This document shows positions 34,001 to 46,619 of a stretch of DNA of 64,000 nucleotides, piece by piece. The position numbers and the translations under genes are program-made. The notes beneath the pieces were generated by a model. That model was not told where the DNA came from. It saw only the letters and a list, made by a program, of their open reading frames with translations, and made no database searches. The stretch covers positions 113,462,182 through 113,526,181 of the forward strand of contig CM057466.1 in assembly GCA_030035585.1 (NCBI GenBank), given 5' to 3'. This DNA comes from Dugong dugon. Lineage: Eukaryota > Chordata > Mammalia > Sirenia > Dugongidae. The number at the start of each line of letters is the position of its first letter. Within the stretch, counting starts at the first letter, position 1.

Positions 34001-36215
34001 TGGAATCCTGAAGTACACTTTTACAAACATTTCTGAGGTCAAATTCTGTGAAGAACAAAGCACTTGGAATTTCTGTCTTGAAGCTTCAAGTGTTAAAAAT
34101 GTTAACACGATAGTTTTTTAGCTATAAAATTATCTAAAGAATCATTGTCTTTCAGAGACTTACAGGAAAAGACTGGGAACGTGTGAGCGCGTAGTCCTCG
34201 TCCGTCTCCAATCACTGAACTCAGGTACTCCAGTAGGCAGTCTTGTCTTCCCGCCATGGCCAGTGCATCTGGTTACAAAGGAATTAACTGGATCTGACCA
34301 CCATTGTAGCGTGATTTCTTTGTATTAGCAAAGGCAAGAGTTAACATGGAAAAAGTGTATGTGGCTTTACCTCAGGCTTTCTGTTATAAGAACAGAGCCT
34401 AAAAAACAAACACAAGAGGTGCGTGAAGTTCAGAAAAAATGTCATAACACACAGGAAAGTTTTTTCTTCTTTTTTCTCTGTGCGTTTTGAAAATTGGTAG
34501 AAATGGACCCTTTTTAGCCTGTAGTAAGTTAATAGAACTGATACTCTGAGAGATGGCTGGCCCAATTCTCTCTCCATTAGTCACTAGGAAGCAGTACCTG
34601 GGGCACACACCTGGGGCAGAGAGAGGCTGACTGCCCACGTGTGTGGTGGCAGTGCAGGCACTGCGGCCCGTGTGCAGTCGGGTGGCCACTGCGGAAAGCA
34701 CCAGCCGTACGCAGGAAAGGACAGACAGGGTCGTGCTTGGAGCAGATGGACCGGGCCTGCCCTCCTCAGCAAATAGAAAGTACGTGCAGTCCAAGCATAA
34801 GGATCCACAGATGCCCCACGATGTTCTTTCCATGCGTTAACACGCATAGTTTTCTTTCAGGGACTTCTTTAGTATCATCAACGGTGCCACATCAAACACG
34901 TCCAAACTGAACCCCATGCCCACCCGGGTGAGTGCAAGTCATCCCTGTAACATTCCAAAGATGGAAGACCCCTACCTGACTTTAGTGTTTCCTTTCAAAT
35001 TATTTATATGTTCTATATATAAATACATATGTACATAGATATACGGGCCTCTGTGTGGCTGAGCAGTATATTTTGTAAATAGGAGCACTAGTCCCCCCGC
35101 CCCCCGACAGAGAGCGCCAGCGTCCGCCTGCCCGTGAGCGCTTCTAGGTCAGTATTGGACTCATTAATAAGTGCGTATCTTTTCGTTGTAACATAAAGCC
35201 GGGTTTTATTTTTTTCCTGAGAAATAATTGCCTTTATTTTCTGTCATTGCCTCCTTGGTTTCAGAAGAGAGTAGTTTTATTATAAATATTGTATGGACTT
35301 TGTATATTGAGAAAGGAGATCATTTCAGATTCTTACAGAGAGACATTTCGCTGTTATCTTGGAAGAGTGTCTTGATTTTTGTCCTCGTTGCTGTTCACTT
35401 TTGGCGTCTGTGTATAAGTGATATTGATGGTGATATGAAAACTTTTGTTCTGTGAGAATATTTGAGCCAGAAACTGTTAAATAATATTACTTCTTTTCCA
35501 AACTGCTTGGTGTATTGTATATTCTTTTAAGGGGAAAAAAAAGCCTTATTTCACTTATCCTTGTGATACTGGACTTCTTATTCTAAGTCCTGAGGTGTCT
35601 CTTAAATGTCAGTGTGTATACCTGGCTATCGTCAGTATATTCAGAATAATTGTAATTATGCTGGTGTTTTAAAGGTTCCACTTTTAATGCACTTTTTCTT
35701 TCATAATTTTGTATTAAAATATTTTAGTAATGTTGATTTATTTTGATGACCAAATATCCCCAAGATTGAAATTTATGGAATTTTAAATTTATGGAATTTT
35801 AAATTTTTGTTCTTGCTGGGTTATTTATTTTGCTTTTAGCATTCAATGCCAGCTCAGGACAGTGTCTAAAAGGGGGTTGTTTAATTCCTAATTATATAGA
35901 AAGCCTCATTTAGTGAACTGTGTTGGTTAATTGCCTGATTAAGTAAGGCCCTAACGGAAGAATCTAAAGCCTATTTTTATTTTGTTTAAAGAAAAAGAAA
36001 AAAAAATTAATAATCCATTTTGTGACTTTTCTCAGTTTATTTAGCAGGCAAGCACAAGACATTCATGTATTATTTTGATGTATTCCTAATTATAAATGCT
36101 GCTTCTTTGCAAAACACCCCTTGAAATATAAGGTTTTGTAAAGACATAATTTCACTTGAATCTTTGATGGTTGATCTTTATATTTTACTGATAAATAAAA
36201 AGTCTTCTTAGAGAG
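34001..36215 (+). other. ZNF236: ZNF236 3' UTR (end uncertain)
   Basis: Sequence after the stop codon, in the same exon as the C-terminal coding part. It has no SINE or L1, which is unusual here and consistent with a transcribed, constrained UTR. It becomes very AT-rich after about 35.1 kb. A canonical AATAAA is at 36194-36199, giving a possible cleavage site near 36215. An ATTAAA occurs at about 35713. Another AATAAA at 38463-38468 could mark a longer form. Choosing between them needs transcript data. Confidence 0.55.
36194..36199 (+). terminator. Candidate poly(A) signal AATAAA for ZNF236
   Basis: Canonical hexamer within ATAAATAAAA, about 2.2 kb after the ZNF236 stop. It is followed by GA- and then GT-containing sequence. 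Position is plausible but AT-rich DNA makes chance hexamers common. Confidence 0.4.
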
Positions 36216-39200
36216 AGGTTTCGAGCCTCACACATAACCAGGGTTTTAAGGATAGATAACTGTATTTTTAGAAATACCACAGCATATCTGCTTTGGAATA
36301 GCTATAAATAGAAAATTAAATTAGGAAAGACGATCAATTTCTTTTCCTTTTTAAATGTTTAATATAAAATAGTTTGGCACATGAATTAATTTCAAGTTCA
36401 GATACTTTTTAAAAGAAAAGAACTCTAACAATAGTTTCCTTTACCTATAAAATCCAGACAATGAATGCTTAACCTGCGAGGTCTATTTAAAAGCTTCAGA
36501 TTTAAAAAATCAGGATGTGGCATATGGGTCAGTGAGGGGCAAGCTGTAAGCATCAGCACAGTCCTGCACAAACATCATGAGTGACCCTAACTCTTTCTGT
36601 TGTTGGCCCTACGAAGCAGTACCCTGATCATTGAGGGACCCTTTGAAAATTCACAACTGTCCTTAACCCACGTTCGTGGTAAAGTAACTGTGAATCATTT
36701 AAGTAAACTGGAAGAATGAATTCTTTTTCCAAAGATGCTAAACTTAAAGCTAGAATATAGTTTATATGATGCTGAGATAGTAGCAGGAATCTAGCAGGTA
36801 TAGAATCCAATCATTGAGATAATGCAAAAGTGGTTATTTTTTCATAGAATGGCAATAGATTAAAGTAAAAACATTTTTTCAAAAATGTAAACTCAAGGTC
36901 CTCCTCCTTATTCCCCAGACAAGTTCTACTTTCTACTTTTCAGTATCCGGTGTGTTTTAGACAAGTATGTCATTAAAGAAACTCCATCACACATGATGAT
37001 CAGCTGACGTCCCAACCAGTGGGAGGCTCTCCAGAGCGTGCTTTCTCCTCCCCGCCATGTCTTACTGATGAAATGGGAAAAACGTGAGGAAGATTGTAGC
37101 ATCTAACTTGGAAATGTTGCTTTAGTACAGTGTTTTGTACTTCTCCCATTGTCATTTTTAGGGAAATGTGAATTTGAGTTTTCAAAATTATAGCTAGTGT
37201 TCTGTGTCTTCACCTAAACGCTTAGATGACATTTGTGTTGAAGGGATGCATGGCTTAGTATAGATACAATATTTCAAAAAGTAGAAGTGGGTTTCTGTTC
37301 TTCCTCTGACTTTCCTCTTTTTAGAAGAATATTTGTAACTCATTAAGATGCACATTTTTTACATTAAGTGATCCTCACACTGATTTGTGTAACCGGTATC
37401 TTTTTAAAGAAAATATTTAAGATACATAGAACTGCTTTTCTGGTTATTATTTTTAACAATATCTCATCCTGCCTTTTGCAGAATTTTTCCCAGAAGCTTA
37501 TTTCAAAGTCAATACTGTGTGCACCGCAGCCCCTCAAAAAAGTTAATCCAAGGACTGAACATTGCTAATTTAACCTTTCCTAAAATCTCTTGTATAGTAA
37601 ATGAGGGGGAGGTGAAATTATACAACTGATGCTTCTAACCTAGAGTTCGCCTCCTTTTGCCACTTAATCTACATTCATCTAATATAGGTACTTTGCATTT
37701 TTAGAGTAGAATTTCCAAAGTGCCTACTTACATACCCCAATGCAGTGGAATGTTATATACCTGTTTGGGGCCTCTATATTTTTACTTTATACTCATGATA
37801 ATTATTTTGAAATCTAGTTGTATCTTCTTCATTGTTTGAAAAGTAGAGGCAACAGAATCTTTTACAAGATTAGAAGTCCTACACGTCCCTAGTAAAGACA
37901 TTTTCTTTGACTTGGTAAGATTAGTAAACCATGTGCCCTCTTTGGCCATTGTTGAATCCAATGGAAATCACTCCTCTCTTGCCCCCTCCCCAGGCACACA
38001 CGCACAGTGGACCCACTCTCTCTCTCTTCCATACTTGCCCACTCTCTACGTGCAGGCACGATGGTAGTTTTTATGGATGACTAATAAAATATTTAAGCAC
38101 CTAAAAAATAAAGATTAGTCCATATAAATGACAGGAGCAATAGGCAGTAATAATGAAATTATTAATAAAAAAAAATAATCTTTTTTTGTGTGTAATGCTT
38201 TTCAGCATGAAGACTTTTGTATTAAATCAATACTTGTGTTCTGTTTGACAAATTCTAAAATGACCTAGTGATTCATGATTGATTTGCCACTAAAGAAAAA
38301 TTTAAAAATTAAATTTTTTTTGTTTGTTTACAGGAGAGTTCCTTTTTTTATCTTCAAAATTGTTTCATGGTCTATTTATACTTTGGATGATATTTATTTA
38401 GTCCAATTTTGTATTAGAAATGGATAGTTATGCCAAAAGCCAACTGTGCTGGCTTTAAATATAATAAAAATAGTTTTTGTACTATTTTAAAACTCCTGTA
38501 TATTTACTTATTTGGGCTCTGGGTGAGTTTTCACAGTGTAATGATGGACGTTTTCCTCGAGTAACGTTTTCAGCATGGTTTAATGCGATATAACAATGCT
38601 GAAATTGTAATCAGTTCAGACCCATGGAGGATGCCTTATTTACTATCCTTGAGGATATTTTCCAGTATTCCTATCCTTTGTAAGGTATTTGAGAGGATCA
38701 GTGACTTGGAGACAAACTCAATCATAATATCAATTTATCCATTTATGGACTTTGTTGGGTTTTGGACTTTCCACGAAATATCTATGAAGTTAGTTTATTT
38801 CATCTGATCTTTATTTAAGATAAAGTTTACTTCTGAATTTTTAGAAGTTTTTAGTTTATAGAGTCATTATCCTGTTGAAATAACAAAAGAAGTATTTCTT
38901 TTTTCTCATATAATCTTATTCCTAGCACAGAGTAGGGACTCTGTACATTTTCGGGCTTAAATAACCGAAATAATTTTCCCTCTGGGCAATTTTCAGAGGG
39001 AATAAGGAACTATTTTGTCATTCTTGTTGCTTGTTTGTAAGAGGCATGTTGTTTAATAGTTTTAAAAATATGGTGAGTGGGGGAAGAGGATTATTTGTTT
39101 TAAAACAGTAAGATTATGGAAAATTTGTTCCCAATATAGTAGATTGCCCCAGCTATTTAAAATGCTTCTCCAGATGAGTTTTTCCAGAATGCTTGGCTCG

Positions 39201-39641
39201 CTCTTGTTACGTGTAGAGTATTCTTATTTAAACATGAAAGATTGGGCTCCCCTGTAGCCTACCGTGTGTGCGGGCATCACCGCGACCTCTTGGCATCACC
39301 CTCTGGGAACTGGGGCTGGATGAACCCGTGCAAACGCTGACACTCTGGCAACTGCTACTGTGGTAAGTAATAAATAGCACTTTGTCTCTGAGCCAGGAGA
39401 CTCGTGTCTTCCGCCAGCATGCATAAGACTGGGATAGGCCAATGTGTGAGCTGGCACTGGGGTGAAATCTCAGCCTTTTCCTAGTTCTTGACCATATATT
39501 GTCAGTTTCCTCTGGAGGCCTGTATCAGCTTACAGTGGGAGTGGAATTGTTTTTATAAATGCTAATGACTGATTTCACACCATCCATAGTACTATTCAAG
39601 TCCCATTATTGAGGACTTTTTTGTTACCTAGTACCTTTAAA
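36216..39641. other. AT-rich non-coding DNA, possible 3' UTR extension
   Basis: No gene, splice-consistent exon or clear young repeat seen. Mostly AT-rich sequence with homopolymer runs. Around 39245-39420 a GC-richer stretch ends with an AATAAA and a CTTTGTCTCTGAGCC motif, reminiscent of an LTR fragment, but I could not place it in a family. Confidence 0.4.
38463..38468 (+). terminator. Alternative candidate poly(A) signal AATAAA
   Basis: Canonical hexamer followed by a T-rich stretch (GTTTTTGTACTATTTTA), about 4.5 kb after the ZNF236 stop. It would imply a longer 3' UTR. No repeat lies between 34001 and this site, which leaves the longer form open. Confidence 0.3.
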
Positions 39642-39843
39642 AGGAGCCCTGGTGCAGTGGTTAAGCGCTCGGCCAGTAACCAAAAGGTCGGTGGTTCGAC
39701 CCACCAGCTAGAGAAAGGTGTGGCAGTCTGCTTCTGTGAAGATTACAGCCTTGGAAACCCTATGGGACAGTTCTACTCTGTCCTATAGGGCCACTAAGGG
39801 TCGGAATCGACTCAATGGCAATCGGTTTGGTTTTGGTTTGCTT
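39642..39843 (+). mobile_element. AfroSINE copy, close to consensus
   Basis: GGAGCCCTGGTGCAGTGGTT, GTGTGGCAGTCTGCTTCTGT, GTCCTATAGGGCCACTAAGG, ending GGTTTGGTTTTGGTTTG. TAGTACCTTTAAA (39629-39641) and TAGTACCCTTAAA (39844-39856) are a 13-bp target-site duplication with one mismatch. Confidence 0.95.
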
Positions 39844-40420
39844 TAGTACCCTTAAAGTAATAAATCCTTTTCATCCCTGAGAAAGGCTGAAAAATGATGG
39901 TGGGTACAGCCCCCACACTGCCTCACACAGCCCTTTCCTCTCCACCAATAAACAGATGCTTCTCCCTGATTTCATTACTCTGAACCAACAAAGAGAGATG
40001 GTGTTATGCTATTTTAGTAATCAGAACAAAGTAGTCATTGGTAACCCTGGTAACCGAGCTCTCTGGAAGACATCCTTGAGTTTAGCACAGACAGCCGGCC
40101 TGGAGGTTATCTCAGTCACTCTCAGGAGCTCCGGGTGATGCACAGCAGCTGACATATGCCTTAAATACCCTACAGTCTTCCAAGTGCTCCTGCAGTCGTC
40201 TCTCAAGCTTAATAACCCAAAGTCTTTATCCTTTTCAATGTAACGTTTTATTTTTGAAGCAGTTGCCAACGTAGAGAAAAGTTCTGGCCCATCCAGGTTG
40301 AGTGGCATGGGGATGCCTGTCCAGAATGAAATGACCTATTATAAGGCATTGTCATTGTGTTCTTCTGTTCTGATGGAGAAAAACAAACCCTTTCTTCAGT
40401 TTAGTAGACTCTCATGAAAC

Positions 40421-40622
40421 CTGAGGGTGTAAACGGTGAATGCACTCAGCTGCTAACGGAAAGGTTAGAGGTTCTAGTCCACCCCGAGGTGCCTCGGAAG
40501 GAAGGCCTGGAAATACTTCTTTCAAAAAATCAGCCACCGAAAACCCTAAGGAACACAGTTCTACTCTGACACACATGGGCCCCAGAGTTGGAGTCAACTG
40601 AACAGCAACTGGCATTTCGGTT
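40421..40622 (+). mobile_element. AfroSINE copy, diverged
   Basis: GTGTAAACGGTGAATGCACT, CTGCTAACGGAAAGGTTAGA, then ATCAGCCACCGAAAACCCTA and GGAGTCAACTGAACAGCAAC. Of the subtype with the CAGCCACCGAAAACCC core. It lies 1.1 kb beyond the MBP poly(A) site. Confidence 0.88.
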
Positions 40623-41729
40623 TGAAGGATTTTGTCCGTATAGTTCACAACACGAGATCAGGAAGAGCGTTCTCCTTTAGAAGATGTCGGTCCCTGCAGC
40701 CCTTCTCTCGGAGCTCAGCCCAGTAAATGCATTTTTAGTCAACATTAGGGGCGTTGTGCAGACTTCTTTAGATGGGCAGTAAGTGGGAACACAAGTTCCA
40801 TGGCTCAGTTCGTATTTTGCATTGCTTTATGTTAAAATATTTATCAGAATATTGCATTATCATGGTAAAAGCTGTATTACTAATAATACGCCCTTAGTTT
40901 GCCATTTAATGCGTCTTCTAGATACATAACATTAAATATAACTGCCAACTACAAGAATTCAATTTTTTAAATGTAATTCTTTCTGCATGAGTGTTCAAAT
41001 TCCTCACTCCGGAAGGTTTGGGTTGGTAGAGAAAGGAGAGGAGGAAAGGCCCGCAGCGGCCTTGAACCTGTTGACCCCTCACTAGCTGAGCCCCAGGCTG
41101 CTGGGCCTGTGCAGTTTTCCTATTACTGGAATGAGTGAGTACAAAGTCTCCATTTTTCCCGCACTTTGATCCTTTGCAGCGTCTGGAAGCATTGGGATGC
41201 CCAAGCAGCAGGCTCGTATAACTGCAGTTGTTCCATGGTGGGGCCCCTTCCTAGTTTCAGATAGTTTCTCACGGTTACCACTTAGTATTGAAAGGAACCA
41301 GTGGTTCTGTTCAAAACAAAACAGAAACAGATTTCAGTTTATCTTGTTGAAAAAGAATTCTTGTAACCAAGGGTGACCATGAGCATATTTTCTAAAATAA
41401 GTTGTCAACATCCCTCTCCACCTGAGAAAATGACACAGGGTAATTTTTCACGGACTGCTCAGTTCACATTAGCAAGGTGCTTAGCAGAATGACCAAATGT
41501 CAGTATACTTTAGAAGATTGTTTAAAGGTAAATTGGAAATTCTTTACCTTGCAATTGAGAGAATCAATGCCCTAATAATTATATGCTGTTCCATGTTTCT
41601 CTTATTATCTGTCTAATGACAGTACACCCTGGACCCATGCCTTTATTTGACACACTCTCAAACCAACTTGGGGTAGGGTCATTGCCTCACATGCGCCCAC
41701 GGTCTGCAAACCAGAACACAAAATAAGAC

Positions 41730-43231
41730 ACGCAAATCTCATTAAACGTTTATTATTTTATTTCAATATTCAAGAACAGTGAATACTTTCCACGAAACCC
41801 AGTGCTGCAGCACTTATGTTTGGGTGTGGCCACAAATCAAACACACCAATCTAGCTCAAAGGTGTAGAGTGCTTGTGTTTGGCAGTTTGGAGGTTGGTTT
41901 CCAAAATTTGGTTTCTTTTTTATTTTACCCTCTCATCATTGAGGTGATCTATTAATAGACATGTTAAACCCACACTAGACATTCAGAATTAGAATGAGAT
42001 TAAAATGTCGAATTTTTGGCATTTTGTTGGTGGCCCCTCATCTTCGTTCTGAGGGGGACTGGATGCCCGCCTGGGAGGCGCTTCAGGAGGTCTGTAGAAG
42101 ACGTGCTAAACTCAAAAAGTGCAGATCAGTACGTTAGAGGGGCACAAGGAAAATGTTAGTTTGTTAGAAAACGGTGGGTTCAGAGAGCAACTTTTATCTC
42201 CTGTGGCTGGTCAGATCCTGGCAGTATGCCAGACAGGTGCACTCCTGTGTTTAACGCGCTAAGCACTGCTCGGCTCTAGGAGGGGAGTGGACAGAACGGT
42301 TATCTTCTCCCTGAAGGTTAGTATGGCCATGAGCACTGCCAGTGCAAGCACACATCTGGCCCCATGCAGCTTTAAAAGGGGTCAGTGAAACACTGCGAAG
42401 GAGAAAACTAGCATTTCTACCCTGAGACGCACGACAACGGAACCCTCCCCCTTGGCGCTCCTTCGGACACTGGGCTGGTACAACTGCGGGAGGCCGCTGG
42501 GCTCTGGATGCCCAGAGCCACGGGATGGTGACATTGCTGTCCCACTGCCAAGCCCATTTCCCGCTGGAGGCCATCGCCAGCGCGAGCTGGACGCGCCCCC
42601 TTCCTCTTTCTGTCATGCACGCTTTCAGCGAATCGGGTTGTGGTGAGCGGACCTGCCTGAGGGGCGCCTCCTTTCTCGCTGCACCACGTGGAATTCTACC
42701 AGCCACCCGGGCCACCTTCACGTACCAAAGCTCCATATCAGCAAACCACTCCCTGATCCTGTTACGGGAACCTAGTGTAGTCGGGGGGAGACGAGGGCAG
42801 GAAAAGAAAACCAAAGGAAGCCGGATCAACAGTCCTTATCACCTGCACGGGTCTCGTTTCTCTGCGGCAGTGTCTTTGATTGGCAGTGCCCAGGGCACAG
42901 GCTCAAGGCCACAGCTGGCATGAACACAAAGTCCAAGGGTGGAGGGGTGGGGCCGGTGCTGGGCCCCGAGCCGTCTGGGCACATCGCAGTGGGCTGTGTT
43001 CTAAGGAGTCAGTTTCTTTATCTTCAAACATAAAGGAGCAGTTTTAGCCCTGTTTTGTGTCCCTTTCTCCGGTAGGACGGGGCTTGATGGGCCCTATTGC
43101 ACGCACAACTCAATGGGCGTTAAGGGAGAGGACATCTGCTATAACTAGGTAACCTATGCAAACGTATTAAGGTTTTAAGGCAGTTGTATTAAGAAGCAGA
43201 GCACAGGGTTCTGTAATAGCCACATGAGGCT
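41730..43231 (-). other. MBP: MBP 3' UTR
   Basis: About 1.5 kb from the stop codon to just past two AATAAA hexamers on the minus strand, a length in keeping with known MBP mRNAs. There is no SINE or L1 inside it, although SINEs flank it at 40421-40622 and 43495-43692. The 42251-42829 part is GC-rich and open in the sense frame for 192 codons, but this looks like chance. I looked for the 21-nt A2RE mRNA-trafficking element described in rodents and did not find a clear match by eye. Confidence 0.85.
41749..41762 (-). terminator. MBP: MBP poly(A) signals (two AATAAA)
   Basis: On the minus strand the sequence AAATAAAATAATAAACG carries two closely spaced AATAAA hexamers, at 41762-41757 and 41754-41749. 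Cleavage is expected about 10-30 nt further on, near 41730. Confidence 0.75.
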
Positions 43232-43276
43232 TCAGCGTCTCGCCATGGGTGATCCAGAACGACTATCTCTTCCTCC
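43232..43276 (-). CDS. MBP: MBP terminal coding exon: GGRDSRSGSPMARR
   Basis: Acceptor TTCTTTTCCCAG; stop TGA on the minus strand at 43234-43232. It encodes GGRDSRSGSPMARR and stop, matching the mammalian MBP C-terminus. The arginines here are known citrullination sites. The exon continues as the 3' UTR towards lower coordinates. Confidence 0.97.
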   Translation of the reverse strand, partial: GGRDSRSGSPMARR

Positions 43277-43494
43277 CTGGGAAAAGAAGACAGCAGCGTT
43301 AGGGGAGGCTCACGAGGGCAGCCATCAGCATTGCTTCCAACTGCCATGGTCCTTTTTGTGAAAATCTGACCACAACTACTTGGGCTCTCTCTCACTGGAT
43401 CTCCTGCTAAAAAAGACACTACAGAGGGGAACTTTTCATTCCATTTCTCAATACCCTGTGGCCATTGCCAACTGAATTTTCAAGTTGCCAGTAC

Positions 43495-43692
43495 AAGTTG
43501 CCGTCAAGTTGATTCCAACTCATGGCGACCCCGTGTGTGCAGAGTAGAACTGTGCTCCACAGGGTTTTCAGTGGCTGATTTTTTGGAGGTAGATCACCAG
43601 GCCTTTCTTCCGAGATGCCTCTGGGTGGACTCAGACCAGCAAACTTTTGGTTAGTAGCTGAGCACATTAACCATTTGCCCCACCAAGGGCCT
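43495..43692 (-). mobile_element. AfroSINE copy in the last MBP intron
   Basis: TTGCCGTCAAGTTGATTCCA, AGGGTTTTCAGTGGCTGATT, AACTTTTGGTTAGTAGCTGA and CACCAAGGGCC. Starts about 220 nt from the last MBP acceptor. Confidence 0.9.
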
Positions 43693-44950
43693 CCTGAATT
43701 TTAAAGTGCAGTGAGATAAATTCAGTTCCCAGGACGCGGAGAGCTGGTGTCTAGTATAGTAACATTGCATTTCTGTGTGTGAAAAACTCAGTTACTGTAG
43801 TACTATGCCTCAAATGAGCACTTTCTTTGGCTAGAGATTCCAGGGTAACTGAGGGAAATTGTAAACAGCAGTGATGATTTTACTGTCGGAGAGATTTTAG
43901 TGCTGATGAACACACCTGTGGCTACATACCCAGAGAAGAGCCAAACACAGCACAACCATTAACATGGGGGGCAGTCCTCTTGTGTCGTGTACCCTGTCCA
44001 CCTCACCAAGGCAAATGTGCTACACTGAGGGGTCGTCTATAAACTTTGACTTAAAAAAAGTCTTAAAACCTGAAAAGCACGTGTTTTCTGGACAATTGAG
44101 AGTCCAGAAATTTCTTACAACTAAAAAAAAAAAAGCTCTCCACCAGATCAAGATGGCATACTGTGCGCAGTGCCCAGTTGTATAAAGCTGGTGTGGGTGT
44201 TAGCTTTCAAGAAGGTGACAGTTTGTCACCCCACGCCACTAGATGGACTCAGGAAAACCATGCAGTTTTCCTGTATTCAAATTTGCATTCACATTTTTAG
44301 TTTCTTTCTCCTTGGATTTCCCTCTTTTATCTCCGGCGGTGAACAAAGAATAGATCTTCCTAATATTTTTTCTTGACTGTGAGCCCCCGGAAAGCAAGAT
44401 ATATAAGCAGTTTGCTCTCTACCAGGTAGCAGATCGACACTGAACTAACACTGGCCTCGTCTGATCCTACATCTCCACGACACCCAATAATACAGATAAC
44501 TGAAGCACTAAAGCCAAAAACACCTCTCACACAGCACAGCCAGTGGATCAAGAGGACGGTTCTGATTTCTTGGGGGTTTATTTTTTTCCAAGTACTGTAC
44601 TCAGCCTTATAAAAGAATCTTTCTGATGTTGCTGAACAACTGACTTAAGGAATTTTATTTTTGCAAGTAAAGACATTCCCGGAATTCTAGCCTCAGAAGG
44701 TACCAAGGGAACTATCTAATGAGACTTCCTCACGCCCTGGACAGGTGCTCCTCGCACTGGCTTGGAACATAATGGAAGCAGGAACTTGCTGCCTCAGGAG
44801 AGCCTCCTCACGGTGGGCATTTCAGGTCTGATCTCTCTGTACTGTGAATGTGAGGTAACTGGCCCTGAGAGCCACCCTCGGGAATAGCCCAGAACAAGCT
44901 ATCGGAGAGGGAGGGGGACATTTTATAAATTTCCATGAGATTAACCTTTG

Positions 44951-45439
44951 TTGTTGTTAGATGCCATCAAGTCAGTTCCAACTCATAGCAACCCTATGCA
45001 CCACAGAATGAAACACTGCCCGGTCCTGAGCCATGCTCACAATCATTGTTACGCTTGAGCCCATTGTTGCAGCCACTGTGTCAGTCCATCTCATTAAGGG
45101 TCTTCCTTTTTTCCACTGACCCTGTACTTTACCAAGCATGATGTCCTTCTCCAGGGACTGATCCCTCCTGACGACATGTCTAAAGTGTGTAAGACATAGT
45201 CTCGCCATCCTTGCTTCTAAGAAGCATTCTGGCTACACTTCTTCCAAGACAGATTTGTTCGTTCTTTTGGCAGTCCGTGGTATGTATACTCAATATTCTT
45301 CGCCAACACCACAATTCAACGGCGTCAATTCTTCTCTGGTCTTCCTTATTCATTATTCAGCTTTCACATGCATATGATGTGATTGAAAATACCATGGCTT
45401 GGGTCAGGTGCACCTTAGTCTTCAAGGGGACATCTTTGC
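44951..45439 (-). mobile_element. RTE (BovB-like) LINE, 5'-truncated 3' end
   Basis: The minus strand encodes a C-terminal RTE peptide: TFRHVVRRDQSLEKDIMLGK-like sequence starting LTHFRHVVRRDQSLEKDIML, then KKGRPLMRWTDTV and QDRAVFHSVVHRVAMSWN. This matches the RTE/BovB pattern (LEK..MLGK, GR..MRW.D, DR..W...VHGVA). It ends with a TGATGGCATCTAACAACAAC tail. TTAACCTTTG at 44941-44950 and 45440-45449 is a perfect 10-bp target-site duplication. Confidence 0.88.
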
Positions 45440-45639
45440 TTAACCTTTGGGGCTCCTTTAAGTAGTGATTTTAAGAGCTTGTTTAATTCCTGAGGAGTTG
45501 TACAGCCATTGTTCTATAACAAAGTGCTGAATGGAGTACTTTCTGACATCCTCTTGCAAGATACTTGATGTGAGGTACCATCTTAACTGCCCTATGCCTC
45601 CTTTGATGTTAAAGATGTGGAGATACCTGCTTTATTTTG

Positions 45640-45850
45640 TATTATTGAGTGCCTACCGTGAACAAAATTCTTCACATTTTCTTTTATATTCACGCCAGCT
45701 CCTGGGGTAGGTGTTATTATCATCCCCACATTATACTTGAGGAACGAAGCTCAGAGGGTTAAATAATTTCCCCAAAGTCAGCCAGCGGAAAAGAGTGAGC
45801 CTGTATTGGAACTGGCCTCTCTTTGACTCCTGAGCCTCATGCTTTTCTCT
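45640..45850 (-). repeat. MIR element
   Basis: GTAGGTGTTATTATCATCCC, TATACTTGAGGAACGAAGCT and AGTCAGCCAGCGGAAAAGAG follow reverse-strand MIR. Confidence 0.75.
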
Positions 45851-46269
45851 TTGTCTCACTTTTTACTACTTTTGAATAGTTCAATAAAAAGCATTTGTTC
45901 TGCCCTGGGCTGAGGTAAAATTGTAAGGATGAGTTCACAAGGTGGTGGTTGGGTTGAACATCTTTCTTAGGGAAAGAATGGAACCTAAGGCAGGACTCAT
46001 AAATTCATCTCCCACTTGTACACCTCATAGATGCACAGAAACACTGAAGATTAAGAAATGTTCCAGTTCACATATTTGGAAATAAGATACTCCTACTATA
46101 TTTTGATGTAACTCATTTGAATCAAATGACTGTGAGAAAGGCACACTCTTCTGAACTCAGTTTTCTTACCCTTGACACTGGACTGCCAAATTTGAGCCCT
46201 TTCCTCTCACTACGGTTTTCCAACAGTGTAAAAAAACAGGAAGAAAAGACAGGTAAAATGACACTACAT

Positions 46270-46530
46270 TGTTGTTGTAGTTGGTGGGTGCCATTGAGTC
46301 GATTCTCACTCATAGCGTGTGACAGAGTAGAACTGCCTCCAAGGGTTTCCTAGGCCAATGGGAGCAGATCACCAGATCTTCTGCAGAGCCAGTTCGGGGG
46401 TTCAAACACTGACCTTTCCTTTAGCAGCTGAGCACTTAACCATTGCACTACCAGGGCCCCTAGATGCTACATTTAAAAAAAAACCAAAAAACCTGTTGCT
46501 GTCGAGTCGATTCCAACTCATAGCAATGCT
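46270..46530 (-). mobile_element. AfroSINE copy plus a second SINE 3' fragment
   Basis: 46270-46462 is a reverse SINE (TTGGTGGGTGCCATTGAGTC to CACTACCAGGGCCCC). 46479-46530 is a separate 3'-end piece, AAACCTGTTGCTGTCGAGTC then GATTCCAACTCATAGCAAT, in the same orientation. Confidence 0.88.
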
Positions 46531-46619
46531 ACATTAGGTGCTAAGAAATCCTCACCACCCTCACCTGCCTGCCGTCAAGCCCTTTTAATCTCTGGGGAGA
46601 TTATTTTCGCTATTGTAAC

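Noticed and set aside
42251..42829. 192-codon open frame in the MBP sense strand
   Set aside because: Falls in the MBP 3' UTR; GC-rich composition explains the lack of stops and the peptide has no recognisable features.
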